Origin: Stutzerimonas stutzeri
Lineage (GTDB): Bacteria > Pseudomonadota > Gammaproteobacteria > Pseudomonadales > Pseudomonadaceae
DNA: 64,000 nucleotides
NCBI RefSeq assembly: GCF_015291885.1
Contig: NZ_CP036186.1
Span: 2,369,001 to 2,433,000 of the forward strand
Direction: 5' to 3'
Part shown: positions 1 to 8,525 of the stretch, piece after piece
Layout: the number at the start of each line of letters is the position of its first letter
How positions within the stretch are numbered: position 1 is the stretch's first letter
Translations under genes and position numbers: made by a program
The notes under the pieces: generated by a model
What the model was told of the DNA's origin: nothing
Databases searched by the model: none
What the model saw: only the letters and a program-made list of their open reading frames with translations

Positions 1-1
1 A

Positions 2-592
2 GGTTACGAGGCTGGCCTGAGCCTCAAGCGCGGCACGCTCGGCAACAACCTGATGTATTTCGAGACGGGGCAGGGGAGCGCGCTGTCGGCAAACGCCCAT
101 CACGATGTCGATCAGCAGACCTGCGAGGCCCGCGCCTATGCGGTGGCCCGTCATTTCAATCCCTTCCTGGTCAACACCGTGGTCGGCTTCATCGGCCCGG
201 AGTACCTCTACAACGGCAAGCAGATCATCCGCGCCGGGCTGGAGGACCACTTCTGCGGCAAGCTGCTCGGCGTGCCCATGGGCTGCGACATCTGTTACAC
301 CAACCATGCCGAAGCCGACCAGGACGACATGGACATGCTGCTGACGCTGCTCGGCACCGCCGGCATCAACTTCATCATGGGCATTCCTGGGTCGGACGAC
401 GTGATGCTCAACTACCAGACCACCTCATTTCACGACGCGCTCTACGCGCGCAAGGTGCTCGGTCTGCGTGCGGCACCGGAGTTCGAGCAATGGCTGGCGC
501 ACATGGGCATCTTTCAGCAGCGCGACGGCCAACTGCGCCTGGGTAACGAGCTGCCATCCGCCTTCCGCCAGGCCCTGGCACAACTTTCCTGA
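2..592 (+). CDS. eutB: Ethanolamine ammonia-lyase large subunit, C-terminal part
   Basis: The frame is open from the window edge, so about 196 C-terminal residues of a roughly 460-residue protein are present. EutB is the catalytic TIM-barrel subunit of the adenosylcobalamin-dependent lyase that converts ethanolamine to acetaldehyde and ammonia. The visible part carries family sequence such as [20 protein letters not shown] and [18 protein letters not shown], followed by [20 protein letters not shown], which lines the active site and substrate pocket. The small-subunit gene eutC starts 26 bases downstream, the usual pairing in pseudomonads that use ethanolamine without a microcompartment. The acetaldehyde produced would be a natural substrate for the ExaC/AcoD-type aldehyde dehydrogenase found much further along the window, although the two genes are not linked. 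Confidence 0.95.
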   Translation, partial: GYEAGLSLKRGTLGNNLMYFETGQGSALSANAHHDVDQQTCEARAYAVARHFNPFLVNTVVGFIGPEYLYNGKQIIRAGLEDHFCGKLLGVPMGCDICYTNHAEADQDDMDMLLTLLGTAGINFIMGIPGSDDVMLNYQTTSFHDALYARKVLGLRAAPEFEQWLAHMGIFQQRDGQLRLGNELPSAFRQALAQLS

Positions 593-618
593 TTTCGCTC
601 ATTCATGCAGAGGTACGT

Positions 619-1428
619 ATGACTGATGACACCCCTGCCACAGAGAACCCGTGGCAACAGTTGCGCCAGTTGACCCCCGCGCGCATCGCGCTGGGCCGGG
701 CCGGCACCAGCCTGCCGACCGGCGCCCAGCTCGATTTCCAGTTCGCCCATGCCCAGGCACGAGACGCTGTGCACCTGCCATTCGACCACGCAGCCCTGCG
801 TGAAGAGCTGCACGCCCGGGGTCATGGCACGCTGCTGCTGCACAGTGCTGCCAGTGACCGCCACACTTACCTGCAGCGGCCTGATCTGGGCCGGCGTTTG
901 GACGACGCGTCCGCTGCGCTGCTGGATGATCACGTCAAGCAGCACGGCGGCGATCATGACCTGGCCATCGTCATCGCCGATGGTTTGTCATCGCTCGCCG
1001 TCAGCCGCCACAGCCTGCCTTTTTTAACGCGCCTGCTCGAACAGGTAACCGCCGAAGGCTGGTCGCTGGCGCCGATCACCCTCGTTGAGCAGGGCCGCGT
1101 GGCGGTGGCCGACGAAGTGGGCGAGCGGCTGGGGGCGAAGATGACGGTGATTCTGATCGGCGAACGGCCCGGGCTCAGCTCGCCGGACAGCCTCGGTCTG
1201 TACTTCACTTGGGCCCCACGCGTTGGCCTCAACGATGCCTACCGCAACTGCATCTCCAATGTCCGTCTGGAGGGTCTGAGCTACGGCATGGCCGCCTTCC
1301 GTCTGATGTACCTGATGCGCGAAGCCTGCCGGCGGCAACTCTCGGGCGTCGATCTCAAGGACGAAGCCCAGGTGCCTACGCTGGATGAGCAAGGGCCGGG
1401 TAATTTTCTGCTGCCAGACCGGACATGA
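619..1428 (+). CDS. eutC: Ethanolamine ammonia-lyase small subunit
   Basis: This 269-residue protein matches the EutC family in length and sequence, for example [19 protein letters not shown] and [19 protein letters not shown]. It forms the B12-binding face of the EutBC holoenzyme together with EutB. The ATG at 619 follows an AGAGG Shine-Dalgarno sequence, and only 26 bases separate it from the eutB stop, so the two genes are co-transcribed. No further eut gene follows. Downstream sequence changes abruptly to remnants of an integrative element, so this marks the edge of the conserved block. Confidence 0.95.
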   Translation: MTDDTPATENPWQQLRQLTPARIALGRAGTSLPTGAQLDFQFAHAQARDAVHLPFDHAALREELHARGHGTLLLHSAASDRHTYLQRPDLGRRLDDASAALLDDHVKQHGGDHDLAIVIADGLSSLAVSRHSLPFLTRLLEQVTAEGWSLAPITLVEQGRVAVADEVGERLGAKMTVILIGERPGLSSPDSLGLYFTWAPRVGLNDAYRNCISNVRLEGLSYGMAAFRLMYLMREACRRQLSGVDLKDEAQVPTLDEQGPGNFLLPDRT

Positions 1429-1687
1429 CCGAATTCGCTGCTTGCCATTGTCCCGACTTTCCCGTTCCACCTGTTACCCAGCCCGCAGAATTCCCGTCGT
1501 GTCGGTCGCTGCGGGTCACGCTTCCAACTGCCGCACGCAGTGCGGCGTGAAATCCCCGTTCTGATCCTTGCGCGCATCGCTGAGTACAAGCTAGTTAAAG
1601 TATGTAGAGGTATTGGTGAATCAGTCGTTGAGGCTGGTGAAGTAGCCGCTGCTGGTCATGGCGTTTGAGGGCCGCGCCTATCGAGCC

Positions 1688-2429
1688 CTAGTCGTGATCC
1701 TGGAGGCGGTAGAGGCGGGCCGCACTGCGTGCAGCCGTAACGCCGAGAAGGGCTGCAACACCGAACAGTTTGCTTCGCGTGGAAGACGGCCGGCGGGGAA
1801 ATTGTTTGGTCCGATGGGTGGGGCCGGATACCCCGTGATCTTCAGGATTCAAGACCAGCAGCGGGGACATGGCTGGCGCCTTGGAGATGGCTGGAAAGGG
1901 AGGGGGCTTGCGCCCCCTTTTTAATTGGACGAGCCCGTATTCAGTGAGTGAAGCCGATGCATGGCCAGCTACGATCACGTGGTCGAGGGTGCGCACGTCG
2001 ACGAGTTCGAGCGCCTGCTTGAGGCGTCTGGTCAGTGCCTTGTCCGCTTCACTCGGCTCGGGGTGTCCACTCGGATGGTTGTGGGAGAAGAACACTGCCG
2101 CTGCGTTGAGGCGCAGGGCCTCCTTCACTACTTCGCGGGGGTACACCGAGGCCGCGTCGATCGTGCCGCGAACAGTTGACGTACTCGATCAGCCGATGCT
2201 GGTTGTCCAGGAATAGGGCAGCGAACATCTCATGTTCGAAACCTGCGACCTTGGTCTGCAGGAAGGTCTTGACGGTCTCTGGCGACGTGAATGCAGCGCC
2301 TCTCTTCATTTTCAGATCAATGGCCCGCCGCGCGGCCAAGAGAATCTGTTCAGAGGTTACCGGTACATAACGGCCCGCATAGTCTCGAATCAGCAGAATG
2401 GATTCGGCGGAAGAAGTGACGTTCGACAT
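1688..2429 (-). pseudogene. RadC-family JAB-domain protein, frameshifted
   Basis: The first frame (2429 down to about 2170) encodes the N-terminal RadC part, beginning MSNVTSSAESILLIRDYAGR and ending at [10 protein letters not shown]. The second frame resumes at about 2146 with [18 protein letters not shown], the JAB metal-site motif [17 protein letters not shown], and [19 protein letters not shown]. Intact homologues read through the junction as one protein, so a net shift of one frame near 2150-2175 (two bases lost or one gained) has broken it. The second frame also runs on past the usual RadC end through a hairpin, giving an unrelated tail. RadC-like proteins of this subgroup are typical cargo of integrative conjugative elements. 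Neither half would be functional alone. A sequencing error is the alternative explanation for the shift. Confidence 0.8.
1901..1922 (+). terminator. Rho-independent terminator
   Basis: AGGGGGC and GCCCCCT pair around a TTGC loop and are followed by a run of five T on the plus strand. Read on the minus strand, the same hairpin lies just beyond the expected end of the radC-like reading frame. It may therefore have served element genes on either strand. Confidence 0.6.
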
Positions 2430-2809
2430 GTCGGTGCTCCGGTTGCTCGGGCGAGATTGTCCGGAACCGACCCGGCAGAGCGCAAGCAGTCAGGGGGCGA
2501 AGCCGGCGCCAGCCGCGAAAACGCGACGCGGGTGAAGCCCTTGACGCGAGCACGCCGTGACAAGGTGAAGGAAAACAGCAAGTCCGCCCCATTAACTCTC
2601 TGGCACGATATGACAGGCAGCGATGCAAGCTGCGAGCGCAGGCTTTGCGCCTATCATCGTCCAATGCCGGGCCTCGATTGGCCGCTCGTGATCCGGACTT
2701 AAGAATAAGCCAGCCTGGCGCGCGGAAGCGTGTTATCAGCGTAGGGGTTATTTCGCCTGGGATATTGGGTGTTGCATTCTCAGAAACTGACGGAACGGAG
2801 GCCGCGGGA
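2430..2809. other. Gene-free stretch, integrative-element debris
   Basis: No reading frame in this 380-base stretch has a recognisable product. It lies directly upstream of the broken radC-like gene and contains GC-rich sequence of the kind found in element backbones. The last 30 bases hold the ribosome-binding region of the lipoprotein gene at 2810. I see no convincing promoter or repeat in it. Confidence 0.4.
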
Positions 2810-3412
2810 ATGAAAACGGGTGAGACGATATGGCTGGGCATACTGATGATGCTCATGACCGTTTCATTGGGAGGATGCCTCGACTACCGCGCCGGACGGC
2901 ATTGGGTGGCGGTTGGGAGCGGGGAGTGGGTGAGGATAGACAAGCCAGTAACGCTTTACGGCAGTACGATCGAGTCGCCGTATTTGATCTGGGCGCAGCA
3001 AACCTGCAGTTCGGCAGTGACCGTGGAAATCCAGAAGAGCGCCGAAGGGTCAACTCATTCGCTCTTCCTCATTCCGATTCTGCCAGGCGATTCGGTTGGC
3101 AACTCCGCCAAGACGAGCATTTTCGTTCGTGGTCCAGACTTGTCTGCGGGCTGCTGGAATGGAAAAGAACCTCGCATTTCGATCGAAGCGAATGGGATGG
3201 CGGTGCCCGATGCACAGGTGTCGTCGTGCAAGAAATCGGAAGCCTGCTGTTATGTGGACGTTCCTCGTAGCCGTGAGACGCTCGATTCGTTGATGATCTC
3301 GATCGATGGGCCGGATGGGCAATGTGCCTTCCCGCCGTTAGTTCTGCGCAGTACACGCCACATGTGCTTGCGCGGAACCCGCCTCGGCGGCTCTGAAAGT
3401 TGTTCTTATTAG
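2810..3412 (+). CDS. Putative lipoprotein of unknown function
   Basis: The ATG at 2810 is preferred over the earlier in-frame ATG at 2645. It follows an ACGGAG ribosome-binding site and opens a typical lipoprotein signal: MKTGETIWLG, a hydrophobic core, and the lipobox LGGC with Cys at about residue 23. The mature protein of about 178 residues has eight or more cysteines (for example QTCSS, AGCWNG, VSSCKKSEACCYVD), which suggests disulfide bonds in the periplasm. I do not recognise a family. It sits among element remnants and so may be element cargo or a short orphan gene. No operon partner is visible. Confidence 0.6.
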   Translation: MKTGETIWLGILMMLMTVSLGGCLDYRAGRHWVAVGSGEWVRIDKPVTLYGSTIESPYLIWAQQTCSSAVTVEIQKSAEGSTHSLFLIPILPGDSVGNSAKTSIFVRGPDLSAGCWNGKEPRISIEANGMAVPDAQVSSCKKSEACCYVDVPRSRETLDSLMISIDGPDGQCAFPPLVLRSTRHMCLRGTRLGGSESCSY

Positions 3413-3443
3413 AGGCCGTGATTGAGTCGTCCAAAACGCGGAC

Positions 3444-3470
3444 AAAAAAAAGCGCCCCTTCGGGCGCCCA
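3444..3470 (-). terminator. Rho-independent terminator (minus strand)
   Basis: Read on the minus strand, GGGCGCC pairs with GGCGC-type sequence around a GAAG loop and is followed by eight T. It lies between the lipoprotein stop and the DUF736 fragment. It would stop leftward transcripts before they enter the lipoprotein gene antisense. Confidence 0.65.
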
Positions 3471-3567
3471 ATGCTCCTCACTAGTTTGTGGAGAGCAAGC
3501 AGTGCGGGTCGTTACACCCCGCGCAAACCGTAGCGCACATGGCCCAGCGCATGCGGAACTGGCTCAC

Positions 3568-3597
3568 AAAAAAGCGCCCTGGATTGCCAGGGCGCCT
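3568..3597 (-). terminator. Rho-independent terminator after the DUF736 fragment
   Basis: On the minus strand GGCGCCCTGG and CCAGGGCGC form a long stem around CAAT, followed by six T. It lies immediately downstream of the DUF736 fragment stop at 3603, the expected place for that gene's own terminator. Confidence 0.75.
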
Positions 3598-3602
3598 TGC
3601 CG

Positions 3603-3764
3603 TCATTCGGTCTTGCTTCGGCTCCACATCAGTACGTGAGAGCCTTCGGATTCCTCCAGCAGTCGTGCGTATACGGTGGCGGGGAAAGCCGGATCATCGA
3701 GCGTGACCGACAGGTAGGGGCGATCGTTCTGGCTGAGCTTCTTCCAGGCGGCCCCGATCTCGAT
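3603..3764 (-). pseudogene. DUF736 family protein, 3' fragment only
   Basis: About 53 residues match the C-terminal half of DUF736 proteins: [19 protein letters not shown], then [17 protein letters not shown] and HVLMWSR before the stop. The N-terminal half of about 50 residues that normally precedes EIGAAW is absent in all frames upstream, so the gene is truncated. DUF736 proteins are small conserved components of plasmids and integrative elements. With the broken radC-like gene this marks a decayed element. The stop codon and downstream hairpin are preserved, so the break occurred on the 5' side. Confidence 0.7.
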
Positions 3765-4104
3765 GCTCAAGACGACCGTTCGATCACGCGCACTTGATGC
3801 AGGTCGCGACATTGCTTGCGCATCCAGCCGCGGCGGTGCGCGGGATTGGCTACCCGGAGGATGGTGGCGGATCGAATGGGCCGTATCCGAAGTGGCCTTG
3901 CTCGATATGCTCCACCACGATCGATGATCCTGCTACCCGCAGGAGCGCTATAGGTTAAAGCGTCGCTTGCAGTGGCCGTCGCAATGCCCAATTCCGGTAC
4001 GGCACAGGGCGACCGTGATAGGTGCCCGCCGCCGATTTCGCGTTAATGAGCTGAATCCAACGGCGGTGTCCTGCAACCCGGGTAGCCCTTGCGCAGGTCC
4101 GCTC
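3765..4104. other. Unassigned sequence at the right edge of the element scar
   Basis: No frame here gives a recognisable protein. A minus-strand frame ending near 3778 contains [19 protein letters not shown] and may be the end of another lost gene, but I cannot name it. The conserved minus-strand gene at 4105 begins chromosome-like sequence again. Confidence 0.35.
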
Positions 4105-5511
4105 TCATCGCCACGGGTGAGTCAGACGGTGCCATATAGAGCGCCGCGCTTGCGGTGGTTCTGGCCAGTGCGGCTTCTTGTTTTCGCATTGCACGATGCC
4201 GTTGGTGCCGAGCCTCAAGCGCCAGCGCTGGGCTGATGGAAAATGCTCACCGGGCTTGGTATGCAACAGCAGCAAGTTGTAGTCGTGCTGCTTCTCGATG
4301 GGGTGGGCCTGAACCGAGTCAGGGCTATCTTCGTCGTCCGTCCGGACAAACAGCTTGTTGTGATTGGCCTGGATCATCGCACACAGCTGTTCGCAATCCA
4401 GCGTGAGCCGCTCCCGGATCTCGTCGTGTTCCAGCGCAGCTTTGTCCAGATTGAGCAGCGCGCGATAGCAGATGATCTGCCGTTCCTCATTGGTGGCCCA
4501 CTTACCGGAGTGTTCCCGGACCAAAGGCGGCAGATCGGGCAGCTTGCGATAGTCGAGCCAGACCCACTGCTGGGCGAGCAGCTTTCGGGTGTAAGGCATG
4601 AGCAGGCGAATCTTCCAGCGCGGCTTACCCCTGCGCAGCCTGCGTGTGATGGCGGTAATCATGTCGTCGCGCAGCAGGTCACGGATGGCGTAAACCAACG
4701 CGATTACCAACAGAAGGGCGAGGGATAGCTTCTCGCTGGCGTCCCGCGCGTTAAACAGGAAGTAGGTGAAGAGCGACATGATCAGCATCGTTGATGCCGC
4801 CTTGACCAGCTTGTGGGTGCCGGCCCCCAGTTCCGTGATCTTCGAACGCAACAGCACCGGGTACTCCAGTAGCCGGTGATACAGCGCCATGCGGTTCCAT
4901 ATGCGTGTCGGGGTGCCGTGGAAATCGCTCGTGTACTCGAGTTCCTTACGGTATCTGAGTTCCTGGCGCAGAAATTCGGCCACCGCCTGCTTGAGCTCTT
5001 CATCAAGGGCGGCAAAACCCTCAAGGGTCATGCTTTCCAGCAGAAACTGTTCAGCGTGCCAAGAGAAGTAGATGTCCATCTGGCGGAAGTAGCGCTGCTG
5101 GTTGCTCTGCTTCGGGCTGGATTTACGCAAGCGCTGCGCAAAGTTCTGGCTGAGTCGCAGCGCACGCGCAATTGGCTCTGCAACTGCGTCGGAAGCAAGC
5201 ATTTGCTGGCGCAACCGCTCCATTGAGGCCTGGTATTGAAAGAACCAGGAGCCGTACATGATTTCGTAATGCGGTGAAAGCAGCACAAAAGATTGGTCTG
5301 CCTTACTGATGCGGTCCTTCGATGGCATACCGAGCAACCCGAAACTGTGTTTCAGGGTAGTGAAGAAGAAGTGCTCCTCCGACAGGGTCCAGGCCGACAG
5401 ATTGCTCTCGTGCGGGGTGAACAGATATAGCTCGATCTTGTGCCGTCCAGGCTGCTTCAGTGTGCGGGTCAGCTGCAGGCGGAAATCGCCCTTGCGCTTG
5501 AGTGAAAACAC
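4105..5511 (-). CDS. Membrane protein of unknown function, 468 aa
   Basis: This is a full-length reading frame with ordinary chromosomal codon use that I cannot assign to a family. It has a soluble N-terminal half starting MFSLKRKGDFRLQLTRTLKQ, rich in aromatic residues and basic segments. Two hydrophobic stretches at about residues 237-275 (STMLIMSLFTYFLFNA and LSLALLLVIALVYAIRDLL) form a membrane hairpin. A soluble C-terminal domain rich in charged residues follows. No catalytic motif is evident. It stands alone: the next gene on the same strand is an MFS transporter 337 bases upstream. Lack of Cys clusters, nucleotide-binding motifs or signal peptide leaves its role open. Confidence 0.75.
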   Translation of the reverse strand: MFSLKRKGDFRLQLTRTLKQPGRHKIELYLFTPHESNLSAWTLSEEHFFFTTLKHSFGLLGMPSKDRISKADQSFVLLSPHYEIMYGSWFFQYQASMERLRQQMLASDAVAEPIARALRLSQNFAQRLRKSSPKQSNQQRYFRQMDIYFSWHAEQFLLESMTLEGFAALDEELKQAVAEFLRQELRYRKELEYTSDFHGTPTRIWNRMALYHRLLEYPVLLRSKITELGAGTHKLVKAASTMLIMSLFTYFLFNARDASEKLSLALLLVIALVYAIRDLLRDDMITAITRRLRRGKPRWKIRLLMPYTRKLLAQQWVWLDYRKLPDLPPLVREHSGKWATNEERQIICYRALLNLDKAALEHDEIRERLTLDCEQLCAMIQANHNKLFVRTDDEDSPDSVQAHPIEKQHDYNLLLLHTKPGEHFPSAQRWRLRLGTNGIVQCENKKPHWPEPPQARRSIWHRLTHPWR

Positions 5512-5847
5512 GGAACCCCCGATGACAGTTGGACGCGCTCAGGATACCAAGCTTTGTCCGTGGGAGACCCCGAGAAGGTCCGGGCTTCCGGCTGAGATGC
5601 GCTATAACGCTTTATAAGTAAGCCAGTCGCATCAGAGTTTTCCACTATAATTATCCAAACCTCTCGCATGATCGTATATGGGTGCTTAGCAGTTGATGAT
5701 CTGCTAAGCACAGGGTGTAGATTCCGTCTGGCTCGCACGCTTCATATAGGGGGTATGAAGGCAGCGTGCGCTGCCGATAATTCACCAAGGGGCTGCACCA
5801 AGATGCAGCCCTGAGCCAGCATGATGACCAGTGAAGCCCGATTCTGA
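5512..5847. other. Intergenic stretch with one hairpin
   Basis: No gene is seen. GGGCTGCA and TGCAGCCC form an 8-bp stem at 5790-5811, about 40 bases beyond the MFS stop. It lacks a T-run, so it may be only an RNA-stabilising structure. The upstream region of the 468-aa gene is AT-richer, with TATAAG and TATAAT-like stretches near 5611 and 5645, but no promoter can be fixed. Confidence 0.35.
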
Positions 5848-7053
5848 TCAGCGACAGGCTCTGGCGGGGGTAGCGCCTGCCAAACCGGTCTGCCGACGCA
5901 GGTTGGCGATCTGAAGCAACGCACCAGCCAGCGCAACCGTGCCGGCACTGGCGGAAAGTGTCCAGATCGGCATTTGCAAGAGCAGAACAAAGCCTCCAGC
6001 TGCTGCACCGATGGCACTGCCCAGATACAGCGCTGACTCGTTCAAGGCAATCGCAAGGTTGCCGTCGCCCTCTACCTGGCGAGCCAAGATGAGCTCGTTG
6101 TTCTGGGGCACCTGCAACGCCCATCCAGCGGCTCCCCATATCGCGATGGGTAGCGCTGCGAGCCAGGCATTCAGCGACGCAGAAATGGGCAATAGGAAAA
6201 GCGAAGCGCTTAGGACCAGCATGATCGTAAGCGCTATCACCGGCCCTCTTAGACGATCAACCACCGGGCCTATCAGAAGGCTGCCCAGCACACCACCGAT
6301 GCCCCAGATCCAAAGGTACGGCTTTACCGAGCGCAGGGCGCCGTGATCAGGGTCGGCGAGCAGCGGCGCAATGAAGGTGTACATCCCGAGGCTGGCAATC
6401 GCCGCGAGCAGCGATACGAACAAGATTGTTAGCACATGGTTGTCAGAGAGAATGGCGACCTTTTCGCGGAGTGAGCTGGACGCCGCGCAAGGCAGCGAGG
6501 GGAGCAAGAGTGATAGCCCTAGAAAGGCTAGCAGGCCGAGCAGCGTGACCAGCCAGAGTGCGGCCTGCCAGCCCATCTGTTCCGCGATGACGAGGCTCAG
6601 CGGGACACCTAAAACTACGCCACTGGCCATCCCCCCCATAATGATTGCAATCGACTTGCCTCGCCGCTCTGCAGTCGATAATGCTGCTGACGCCCCGATC
6701 CCCATTGCCAGGTAGACGCCTGCGCCAGTCCCGGCGACCGCACGCCAGATCATCAAGGTAGTGAAATCAAGCGCTAGAGCGCTTGCTGCATTCGCAATTA
6801 CGAAGAGCCCGAGTGCGGCCAAAAGCCCCGTGCGTTGCCGATCAGGTGGCGTCAGCGCAACTAACAATGGCGAGCCGAGACCGTAGGCCAGGGTGAAGGC
6901 TGTTACCAACTGTGCTGCGATCGCAACGGAGACTGAGAACGAAGCCTCGATCAGGGGAATCAGCCCGGCTGTGACGTAGGAGGCCATGCCAAGTGCAAAT
7001 GCGCCGATGGCTATGAGATAAACCGAAAGAGAGTTGGAGGAGGGCGAGCTCAT
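5848..7053 (-). CDS. MFS transporter, AraJ/arabinose-efflux type (DHA1)
   Basis: The 401-residue product has twelve predicted hydrophobic segments and the drug:H+ antiporter-1 layout. After TM2 it has a shortened loop, PPDRQRTGLLAALGLF, and in TM5 a motif-C-like IIMGGMASGVVLGVPLSLVI with the GxxxGxxxG-P pattern that characterises antiporters. It would export a small molecule across the inner membrane. The ATG at 7053 follows GGAG ten bases upstream. It is transcribed away from the XRE regulator at 7405 across a shared 351-base region, so that regulator is a natural candidate to control it. The substrate cannot be told from sequence. Confidence 0.85.
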   Translation of the reverse strand: MSSPSSNSLSVYLIAIGAFALGMASYVTAGLIPLIEASFSVSVAIAAQLVTAFTLAYGLGSPLLVALTPPDRQRTGLLAALGLFVIANAASALALDFTTLMIWRAVAGTGAGVYLAMGIGASAALSTAERRGKSIAIIMGGMASGVVLGVPLSLVIAEQMGWQAALWLVTLLGLLAFLGLSLLLPSLPCAASSSLREKVAILSDNHVLTILFVSLLAAIASLGMYTFIAPLLADPDHGALRSVKPYLWIWGIGGVLGSLLIGPVVDRLRGPVIALTIMLVLSASLFLLPISASLNAWLAALPIAIWGAAGWALQVPQNNELILARQVEGDGNLAIALNESALYLGSAIGAAAGGFVLLLQMPIWTLSASAGTVALAGALLQIANLRRQTGLAGATPARACR

Positions 7054-7404
7054 AGGGCGGCACTCCAGCGCAACCAGGGGCGCGATCCCGTCCGAGCCCC
7101 ATCCTGTCGGGGTAGGCGTGGGAACTCGATTCTTGAGCAGTGCCAGATGCCGACTCTGCCAGTTTGTGTTCCATCCACATGCGACCCGACCGCCGGCTTG
7201 GAACGGTTAGTCTGGCAGCCTGATTTCTGCCACGTCCGCAGCTCGAAAATTGATGAGTGGACCATCGATGTTCTCCTGAATGAGCAAAGCCCGCATCAGC
7301 TTGGCCCTCGTTCTAGCGTGGCTTCGGCGGGCGACAAGCTATTCTTAGTACCGAAGCGATCCTGGTACAATTTGGTTAGTTATACTGTTACTAGGAGTGA
7401 TTGG
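7054..7404. promoter_or_regulatory. Divergent control region between MFS gene and XRE regulator
   Basis: This 351-base region separates two divergent genes. On the plus side, TTCTTA and TACAAT with an 18-base spacer, followed by TATACT at 7381, are possible promoter elements. AGGAG at 7393 is the ribosome-binding site of the regulator. The bases between 7340 and 7400 contain short inverted repeats of GTAC and AGTA, but no clean operator. Confidence 0.35.
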
Positions 7405-8265
7405 ATGAGTGCGCCCCGTAGCGATGAGCGAAACAGGGCAGAGCTTGCGGTCTTTTTGCGCAGCCGCCGTGAACGCATCGCACCGGAGGACGTTGGGCTT
7501 CCATCGGGTGGGAGGCGCCGTACGCCTGGCTTGAGGCGCGAAGAAGTTGCCGCGTTGGCGGGGGTCGGATTGTCTTGGTACACCTGGCTTGAGCAGGGAC
7601 GGGACATCGGCGTTTCAGCGTCGTTTCTCGAGAACCTTTCCAGAACGCTAAAGCTCGATGCGACCGAGCGGCGGCACCTGTTCCTGCTGGCGCACCAGCG
7701 ACTGCCCCCTGAGCCAGGAAAAACTTGGTGCGTGGTGCCTCCTTTGGTCCACCGCCTGATGGACGATCTAAAGTTGCGCCCGGCCTATATGTTGAACCTG
7801 AGATGGGACGTGCTGGCCTGGAACGCGGCCGCCGATAAGGTGTTCGGCTTTTCGCGTGTCCCGGTTGAGCGGCGCAACCTACTCTGGCTGTTGTTCACTG
7901 AATCTTCGTTCCGGAATTTGCTTGATCCATGGCGCGACCAGGCGTCACAGATACTGTCGAGCTTTCGGCGAGACTTCGTCAGGGCGCCGCTGGATCCGGA
8001 AATCGGAACATTGGTCAAAGATCTGGAAAAGTGCGATCCGTATTTCAAAATGTGGTGGAGGCAGCACGATATCCATGGCCCTTGCCAGGGTGTTCGATAC
8101 TTGCAGGTCCAGGAAGTCGGCGCTGTAGTGTTTGATCACACTTCACTGATGATCGATATTGACCGGGATTTGCGTTTGGTCTGCTATGCCGCGAAGGAGG
8201 GCCAGGTACAGAGCGCCCGGTTCGAACAATGGCTGACGGCCAGGTCTGAAAGTTCCGGCACTTAA
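7405..8265 (+). CDS. XRE-family regulator with MmyB-like ligand-binding domain
   Basis: The ATG at 7405 is chosen because AGGAG lies seven bases upstream and the homology begins there; the frame is open further upstream without a signal. The 286-residue product has an N-terminal helix-turn-helix with the family hallmark RRTPGLRREEVAALAGVGLS followed by WYTWLEQGRDIGVS. After residue ~110 comes the MmyB-like domain with LNLRWDVLAWNAAADKVFG and RNLLWLLFTE. Such regulators usually control one adjacent, divergently transcribed gene, here the MFS exporter. Ligands of the family are poorly known and fatty acids have been proposed for MmyB. No sign of damage. Confidence 0.85.
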   Translation: MSAPRSDERNRAELAVFLRSRRERIAPEDVGLPSGGRRRTPGLRREEVAALAGVGLSWYTWLEQGRDIGVSASFLENLSRTLKLDATERRHLFLLAHQRLPPEPGKTWCVVPPLVHRLMDDLKLRPAYMLNLRWDVLAWNAAADKVFGFSRVPVERRNLLWLLFTESSFRNLLDPWRDQASQILSSFRRDFVRAPLDPEIGTLVKDLEKCDPYFKMWWRQHDIHGPCQGVRYLQVQEVGAVVFDHTSLMIDIDRDLRLVCYAAKEGQVQSARFEQWLTARSESSGT

Positions 8266-8478
8266 AGTGCCAGGCGATCAGTCAGAATACGGCCTCGCGC
8301 GGTCGTCCTGCGCAATATGGTTGGACGAGAGGCCTCATCCCGTGAAACTCATCGGGTCATGATTGCTGTGGTTTACAGAAACACGATGCGTTGAGTAGCT
8401 CAAAAGAGGGAAGGATTGGTTAGGAGCCGCCTAGCAGTCCCAGCGCTCACTTCGTCCGAGTATCCAAGGGCTCGCCTG

Positions 8479-8519
8479 CATCCTTCAGGCAAGGCCCAAC
8501 GGGCCTTACCTGAAGGATG
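8479..8519. repeat. Long perfect-looking hairpin after the chemoreceptor gene
   Basis: CATCCTTCAGG, one unpaired base and AAGGCC pair with GGCCTT, one base and CCTGAAGGATG around a short CAAC loop. The stem is about 18 bp and ends seven bases from the chemoreceptor stop at 8526. No T-run follows on either strand. It is probably a 3'-end processing or stabilising structure, or an isolated palindromic repeat, rather than a classical terminator. Confidence 0.6.
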
Positions 8520-8525
8520 TCAGTC

